Part shown: piece after piece, positions 7,101 through 11,077 of the stretch
Position numbering within the stretch: the stretch's first letter is position 1
Layout of the letters: every line of letters starts with the position of its first letter
Assembly: GCA_000433635.1 (NCBI GenBank)
Contig: HF997974.1
Coordinates: forward strand, 17,467-28,543
DNA: 11,077 nt
Direction: 5' to 3'
DNA from: Ruminococcus sp. CAG:254
GTDB lineage: Bacteria; Bacillota; Clostridia; Oscillospirales; Ruminococcaceae
Position numbers and translations under genes: made by a program
Notes under the pieces: model-generated
Database searches by the model: none
Seen by the model: the letters and a program-made list of their open reading frames with translations, nothing else
What the model was told of the DNA's origin: nothing

Positions 7101-7551
7101 GGAGCGGGGCAATGCCAAATCCAAGCAAGAGTTGGAGCAGGATGCCTACCGGATGAGTGGCTTGTTGATTGACGATGCCGAACGCATCCGCTGTATGGAA
7201 CCAGATGGAAAGGGCATCTATATTCCGGCAAAGCTGAAAGCTGGCACAAGCGGAGCATCGGAACTCATCACCGGAAAGAATGACGTTTATCTGTCGGAAT
7301 CCGCCTTTCATGCCCTGTATCGCTATGTAATGGAAACCTTGAAACAGACTGCCCAGCAGATTTATCAGGGGGACATTGCAGCAAATCCGCTGATTTTACC
7401 GAAAAAAACGGTCTGCAAATATTGCAATTATCAGGATATTTGCGGAAATCTTCAGCAGCAGCCCTGCCGGACAACGGAACCGGATGCACAGGAAGCCATG
7501 CTGGAACAATTAAAAACGTGGGAGGAATCTGAACATGGCATGGACAAATGA
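4180..7551 (+). CDS. addB: AddB subunit of the AddAB helicase-nuclease (ATP-dependent dsDNA exonuclease)
   Basis: AddB pairs with AddA to unwind and resect double-strand breaks, giving 3' tails for RecA; its nuclease cuts one strand. The 1123-residue length is close to the roughly 1160 of B. subtilis AddB. A Walker A motif, GGSGTGKS (7-14, Lys13), lies at the very start. Past it the helicase domain is degenerate, as is normal for AddB; GRSRLRDP and the EGAFP stretch (about 565-588) are family-typical. The C-terminal RecB-like nuclease has His791 (LIHYCLEQ), Asp902 (GIIDRVD) and Asp919 with Lys921 (IDYKSG). Four cysteines form the AddB iron-sulfur site: Cys761 (RLCPFQFF), then Cys1079, Cys1082 and Cys1088 (CKYCNYQDIC). 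All are intact, so the protein should be active. The stop lies 17 bases inside addA. Confidence 0.97.
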   Translation: MLHIIAGGSGTGKSTLLMQKIRQLLPQEPDCIILVPEQFSYEFDKKLYHFLGATAFNQLETHSFTSISRMLFQKYGKHAAQYADATVRKALFLQAVQTVRQNQVLYFFDRQCGKTDFMEHLEQILSVLRRNGTDSSALFETAQQCSGRLRDKLQDVANIYQEYESLLEEQHLQDALTDITEAASIANGADFFLGKTIFIDEFESFTEDEYAMLEVMVGTAADIYITLRVEEQSESADTLFATVQETRNRMLELAKRFHIASDVQFCAETKRFSSADLAYLSKTVFRSGSIAACPEQAQHIHIFEARDAVSELEYVCATIRKQLMQDDTLHCSDIAILTNDLEAYRPIVHHAFSRYELPFYLDTAVSVLHHPFSVSLLTLLELVQQRHLQTDCLLRYAKAGFSGCDWLALSKLENYCYQWNIKGKTWEVPFPVPEKESLQEEQAEMEQTRQQLVTPILELKQAFFNCNTGADYCNALYEHIEKTKLLEQLSTSCQSENAEKTIAQQQDAKYIWEQFLSILDTIYRLYSKKPMTTADFCQTISYLFQTITYATPPRTLDAVLIGQTGRSRLRDPKIVFVIHCSEGAFPATGLAADLFSEREYRLMEEKQLVIRKSLQKILADERLAVYKTISAPAQELYLTYPLVDTANQKSYPSFLLGQIPEWFPNGKQLLQTEAQIPLSYYATTMQSAYYHYVRNFSEHSAAIAAVQHVLQQQPVYAQKIAYLQSVHQQMDFSITEPKHMEQLLGKQLHMSASKLETYRLCPFQFFCGSALHLYARKKIQLDPVNQGNLIHYCLEQMLRNHTRDVFLALTPEELEKKLQYWVNQYWNTALGGDFSKDPRSYAVYAEVQRQLLITLLHVQAELRQTRFYPHYLELPIRSHTAFSPLKALTEDGHSLQIEGIIDRVDTCELDGKTCVRIIDYKSGTKSFSFGNLRYGLDMQMLIYLFSLIYNQTPLQNAKIGGVLYMPAGGVKTNQERGNAKSKQELEQDAYRMSGLLIDDAERIRCMEPDGKGIYIPAKLKAGTSGASELITGKNDVYLSESAFHALYRYVMETLKQTAQQIYQGDIAANPLILPKKTVCKYCNYQDICGNLQQQPCRTTEPDAQEAMLEQLKTWEESEHGMDK
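7520..7525 (+). promoter_or_regulatory. Ribosome binding site fixing the addA start inside addB
   Basis: GGGAGG, a strong Shine-Dalgarno match, ends 9 bases before the ATG at 7535, within the last codons of addB. This supports a separate, efficient start for addA despite the gene overlap. Confidence 0.75.
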
Positions 7552-10500
7552 ACAGCAGCAGGCAATCACGCTGCGAAATAGCAGTCTGATTGTTTCGGCA
7601 GCTGCCGGCAGCGGAAAAACTTCTGTTCTGGTGGAACGGCTGATTCAGATTTTATCCGACACCACAGAGAAAGTCTTTGCTGACCGGATGATTGTGGTGA
7701 CGTTCACGAATGATGCAGCTGCGGAGATGAAACAGCGGTTGCAGACCGCATTTGAAAAACGCATTGCAGAAGAGCCGGAAAATCGTTGGTTACGGCAGCA
7801 GCAGTTGCTATTGCCAGCGGCGAAAATCAGCACCATCAATGCATTTTGTTTTGACTTGATTCGGGAGCATCTGGGCGATGGCGAAATCACCTCCAGTTTT
7901 CGGGTCATGGACGAAACCGAGCAGGACTTGCTATTCCGTGCAGCGGTTGACGAAGTGTTGAACCGCTGGTATACCGAACGAGCAGCTGAGATGCAGCTGC
8001 TTTGGAATGCGTTCTGCAACCATACCGACCAAGCGTTAGAAGAATTATTGCTGGAATTAAAGACGTTTCTCGCCTCGATTCCATTTCCGGAGCAGTGGAA
8101 ACAGCAGGTGTTACAGCGGTTTTCCGTGCCGGATGCGGAAAATCCGGACTATCTGGAATTTCTGAAACTGATGCAGGAAAAGGCTGCTGTCCTCACGGAT
8201 GAAGTGGAACGGCTGTATGCGTTATCGGAAGACCTCTATGAGGAAAAGAACAATGTTGCAGAATGGATGAGCGTGGACTTTGACACGATGCACGCTCTGT
8301 TACACGCTCTACAGCAGCAGCCAGCAGATGCGGAACAGATTCTGAAAATCATTCAAAATCATCTGGATGCACGGGCAGGGAAACGCTATCCCACCAAGCG
8401 AAAAACCGTTTCCAGTACGGCTTTATTTGAACAGATACGAGATCAGCGGAAACAGTATGATGCGGATATGAAAGCCCTGTTCACAGAGTTACAGGAAACA
8501 TTGCCGTATTGTCGGGAAGATTTTCAGGCACATCGGGAATTACTGCCGATTTTGTTTGCGTTGTCGGAGGACATTGAACAGGTGCTCTGGACGAAAAAAG
8601 TACAGCGGAATGCTTTGAGTTTTGACGATGGGGAACGGATGACCTTGCAGCTGCTGTCAGAGATGCAGGACGGTGTTCTCACACAAAGCCCACTGGCAAA
8701 AGCCCTCTCTGAGGAATATCAAATCATTATGATTGACGAATATCAGGATGCGAACAATAAGCAAGACATGATTTTCAAGCTGCTTTCGCATGGCTGCCAG
8801 AAAGATGCAGACGGAACGCTGCAATATGGAGATAATGTATTTTTGGTGGGCGATGTCAAGCAATCCATCTATCAATTCCGGCTGGCGAATCCGAAAAACT
8901 TTTTGCAGTGCGTGCGGTTTGCGGAACGGGAAAGCCAACAGACGGAACAGCCACGTATGCGATGCATCAAGCTGAATAAAAATTTCCGCAGTTCCGATGC
9001 AGTCTTGCAGTTTGTGAATCTGATTTTCTCTCATATTATGCAGGGAACAGATACCGTTTCCTATGACCCGTCGGAATGGCTGTATCCCGGAGCAACGGGT
9101 TATCAATCTCTTCCAGAGCATCAACAAGGCGTTGAAGTTGCGTTTTTACCGGAAACAGAAACCGCTGATTTCCAGGTAACATGGATTACCCACACCATTC
9201 AACAGATGCTGCAAAGCGGGTATCCGGTGTTAGAGAAAAACGGAACGGTTCGTCCCTGTCAGCCGGGCGATTTCTGCATTCTGCTGCGAAAAGGAAAGCC
9301 CTGCCAGAAGTATGCAAAGGCATTGGAAGCCCTGCAAATCCCTGTGAAAAAAGTCGAGGAACAGGGATACTTAAAGGCACGGGAAATTACGATCTTATTG
9401 AATATGCTGCGGATTCTGGACAATCCGCTGTTGGAAATTCCACTGGTTGCTGTGCTTGCCTCGCCAATGTTTCAATTTTCCATGGATGAAATCTCCATGC
9501 TGCGGTTGCTTGACCGCAAGGCATCTCTTTATTATGTATTGAGCGTGGCAGCTGGCGATGCGGAACAGCTGGCAACACCAGAATTATTGGAGGCGGTGCA
9601 GCAGCTGCCAGAGCCATTTCGGGAGAAATGCCGTTCGTTCTGGCAGATTTTCCAACAGCTGCGAACGGATAGCACAACATTGCCGCTGGAAGAACTGATT
9701 CGGGAAATCTACGATACCACAGACTTTCTTTCCGTCATGCAATTGTATCAGGATGGCGAGAAAAAACGTGCCAACTTAAACTTGCTGATTCAGTACGCCC
9801 GACAGTATGAGGCACAGGGACAGGCAGCCTTTACCGGCGGTGTGACAGGCTTCTTGCGGTATATTGATGCCCTGCTGGAACATGACCGAGATTTGGAGCA
9901 GGCGAACCCCTCCAACGGGGCAGATTGTGCGGTATTCCTGAAAACCATGCACCGTTCTAAAGGGTTGGAATTTCCGTTTGTATTTTTGGCAGAACTGGAA
10001 ACAGAGTTTTCCAAACAGGACAGCTCCAAAAAAATGCACGTTTCCGATACGGGAAGAATGGGGCTGTATTTATACGATGCAAAGAATTATCAAAAATATC
10101 AAACCTTATCCTATCTGGTCTTGCTGAAAGAGAAAAAACAGCAGCTATTACAAGAAGAAATGCGGTTGCTGTATGTGGCAATGACCCGAGCTAAGCAGAA
10201 ATTATTCCTACCACTTCAGCTGGGACGAAAAGAAACGGCAATTGCCCGTCAGCTGCAAAACAAGGATTTCTCCAAGGAATTTGTCTGCCGTGCAGCGGTT
10301 TCCTCCGCCAATTGTATGGCATTCTGGATTTGGTACGTTTTGTATTGCCGACAGGATGCAGAGTTTTTGAAGTGTATGCATGAGTGGGAAGCAAGACGAC
10401 CCCTGCCGGAAGAAACAGATTTCCCCACGCTGTCGATTTCCTATACAGCGGTTTCAGAAGAGCAATTGGAAGTGGAACAAGCCGAAACGGTTGCCAATGC

Positions 10501-11077
10501 ACTGCCAGAACCGGACGCAGCGTTACAGGCAGAGATCGAAACGGCATTGCAGTTTCACTATGCGGATACGGCTGCAAAGCAATTATCCCTGCTCAGCGTG
10601 TCCAGTCTAACACATGACAAAACGCAGACTGAACCGGAACAGGAAATCAGCTGGGCAAGACCACGCTTTTTACAGCAAGAAGCTTTGACGGCAACCGAAC
10701 GAGGAACGGCAACGCATACGTTTTTACAGTATGTATCTTTTTCCGAGGCGGAGAAAGACCCGAAAGCAGCCCTGCAAACACTGGTACAGAATGGGCACTT
10801 GACCGAAGCCGAGGCGGACAGCATTCGCCTATTGGATATTCGACACTTTTTCCAGAGCGAATTGTACCAGAGAGTTCGCCGTTCGCCGCTGATTCTGCGA
10901 GAGAAAAAGTTTTTGGTGCAGTTGGATTTGCTGTTGCCAAAGATGCAGGGGGAAGAATGGGATACCCTGAAACAGCAGCACAATCCAGAGAGTATGATTA
11001 AGGGAATCATTGACCTTGCATTCTGGGAGCAGAACGGCTTTGTACTGGTGGACTATAAAACCGACACGACACGAGAT
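7535..11077 (+). CDS. addA: AddA subunit of the AddAB helicase-nuclease, 3' end cut by the window
   Basis: AddA is the motor and second nuclease of AddAB: a superfamily 1A (UvrD/Rep-like) 3'-5' helicase with a C-terminal RecB-type nuclease. The frame stays open for 1181 codons to the edge; family members have about 1200-1240 residues, so only a few dozen codons are missing. Motifs in order: Q-motif WTNEQQQAI (3-11), Walker A SAAAGSGKT (21-29, Lys28), VTFTNDAAAEM (Ia), Walker B IDEYQDAN (400-407), VGDVKQSIYQFR (III, Gly439-Asp440), NFRSS (IV, Arg485), TMHRSKGLEF (V, 804-813) and VAMTRAK (VI, Arg885). The nuclease has His1061 (TATHTF), Asp1160 (KGIIDLAF) and Asp1173 with Lys1175 (LVDYKTD). The later Gln/Tyr motif is outside the window. 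No frameshift or stop was seen. It overlaps addB by 17 bases. Confidence 0.97.
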   Translation, partial: MAWTNEQQQAITLRNSSLIVSAAAGSGKTSVLVERLIQILSDTTEKVFADRMIVVTFTNDAAAEMKQRLQTAFEKRIAEEPENRWLRQQQLLLPAAKISTINAFCFDLIREHLGDGEITSSFRVMDETEQDLLFRAAVDEVLNRWYTERAAEMQLLWNAFCNHTDQALEELLLELKTFLASIPFPEQWKQQVLQRFSVPDAENPDYLEFLKLMQEKAAVLTDEVERLYALSEDLYEEKNNVAEWMSVDFDTMHALLHALQQQPADAEQILKIIQNHLDARAGKRYPTKRKTVSSTALFEQIRDQRKQYDADMKALFTELQETLPYCREDFQAHRELLPILFALSEDIEQVLWTKKVQRNALSFDDGERMTLQLLSEMQDGVLTQSPLAKALSEEYQIIMIDEYQDANNKQDMIFKLLSHGCQKDADGTLQYGDNVFLVGDVKQSIYQFRLANPKNFLQCVRFAERESQQTEQPRMRCIKLNKNFRSSDAVLQFVNLIFSHIMQGTDTVSYDPSEWLYPGATGYQSLPEHQQGVEVAFLPETETADFQVTWITHTIQQMLQSGYPVLEKNGTVRPCQPGDFCILLRKGKPCQKYAKALEALQIPVKKVEEQGYLKAREITILLNMLRILDNPLLEIPLVAVLASPMFQFSMDEISMLRLLDRKASLYYVLSVAAGDAEQLATPELLEAVQQLPEPFREKCRSFWQIFQQLRTDSTTLPLEELIREIYDTTDFLSVMQLYQDGEKKRANLNLLIQYARQYEAQGQAAFTGGVTGFLRYIDALLEHDRDLEQANPSNGADCAVFLKTMHRSKGLEFPFVFLAELETEFSKQDSSKKMHVSDTGRMGLYLYDAKNYQKYQTLSYLVLLKEKKQQLLQEEMRLLYVAMTRAKQKLFLPLQLGRKETAIARQLQNKDFSKEFVCRAAVSSANCMAFWIWYVLYCRQDAEFLKCMHEWEARRPLPEETDFPTLSISYTAVSEEQLEVEQAETVANALPEPDAALQAEIETALQFHYADTAAKQLSLLSVSSLTHDKTQTEPEQEISWARPRFLQQEALTATERGTATHTFLQYVSFSEAEKDPKAALQTLVQNGHLTEAEADSIRLLDIRHFFQSELYQRVRRSPLILREKKFLVQLDLLLPKMQGEEWDTLKQQHNPESMIKGIIDLAFWEQNGFVLVDYKTDTTRD

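Noticed and set aside
8657..9127. 156-codon open frame antisense to addA
   Set aside because: It lies opposite the conserved helicase motifs II-IV of AddA and has no independent coding evidence. The other minus-strand frames (for example 2886-3338, 4672-5169, 4853-5371 and 10558-11010) are rejected for the same reason.
1..11077. Many AGCGG pentamers (the B. subtilis Chi sequence) on the + strand near addAB
   Set aside because: The Chi sequence of this organism is unknown, and a pentamer in this base composition and codon usage is expected often. A genome-wide strand-bias count would be needed.
1..11077. Possible defence, mobile or novel multi-gene system
   Set aside because: No transposase, integrase, toxin-antitoxin pair, restriction gene, CRISPR repeat, tRNA or long repeat was seen. 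All but one of the genes belong to well-known families with intact motifs.

Overview
The window reads as an ordinary chromosomal segment of a low-to-moderate GC Firmicute, most likely a clostridial gut-type bacterium of the Ruminococcus/Oscillospiraceae kind. This rests on the AddAB form of the recombinational nuclease (RecBCD is the usual enzyme in many Gram-negatives), strong AGGAGG-type ribosome sites, and a coiled-coil gene directly after coaD, an arrangement I recall from Clostridia. The genus is an inference and cannot be fixed without a database search. All eight genes lie on the + strand.

Region 1 (1-3530) looks like one transcription unit: the 3' end of purD (purine synthesis), uvrC (nucleotide excision repair nuclease), rsmD (16S rRNA guanine-N2 methyltransferase), coaD (phosphopantetheine adenylyltransferase) and a 150-residue coiled-coil protein of unknown function. 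Gaps are under 35 bases. The last two junctions are stop/start overlaps (TTGA, then ATGA), so translation is probably coupled. The promoter of this unit is outside the window.

Region 2 (3531-4180) carries a separately promoted Lrp/AsnC-family regulator. It has an extended -10 promoter (TGtTATAAT), an AT-rich upstream region, a leader of about 70 bases with a repeated 7-mer, and an imperfect 12-bp hairpin after its stop that could be its terminator.

Region 3 (4180-11077) holds addB and addA, the two subunits of the AddAB helicase-nuclease that resects double-strand breaks for RecA. The genes overlap by 17 bases. Both nuclease centres, the AddA helicase motifs and the four AddB iron-sulfur cysteines are intact. 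addA runs off the right edge and lacks only its last few dozen codons.

I found no tRNA or rRNA genes, insertion sequences, CRISPR arrays, prophage genes or defence islands, and no clear novel system. The points most worth a second look are the uncharacterised coiled-coil gene after coaD, the repeat pattern around the lrp promoter, and the hairpin between lrp and addB.
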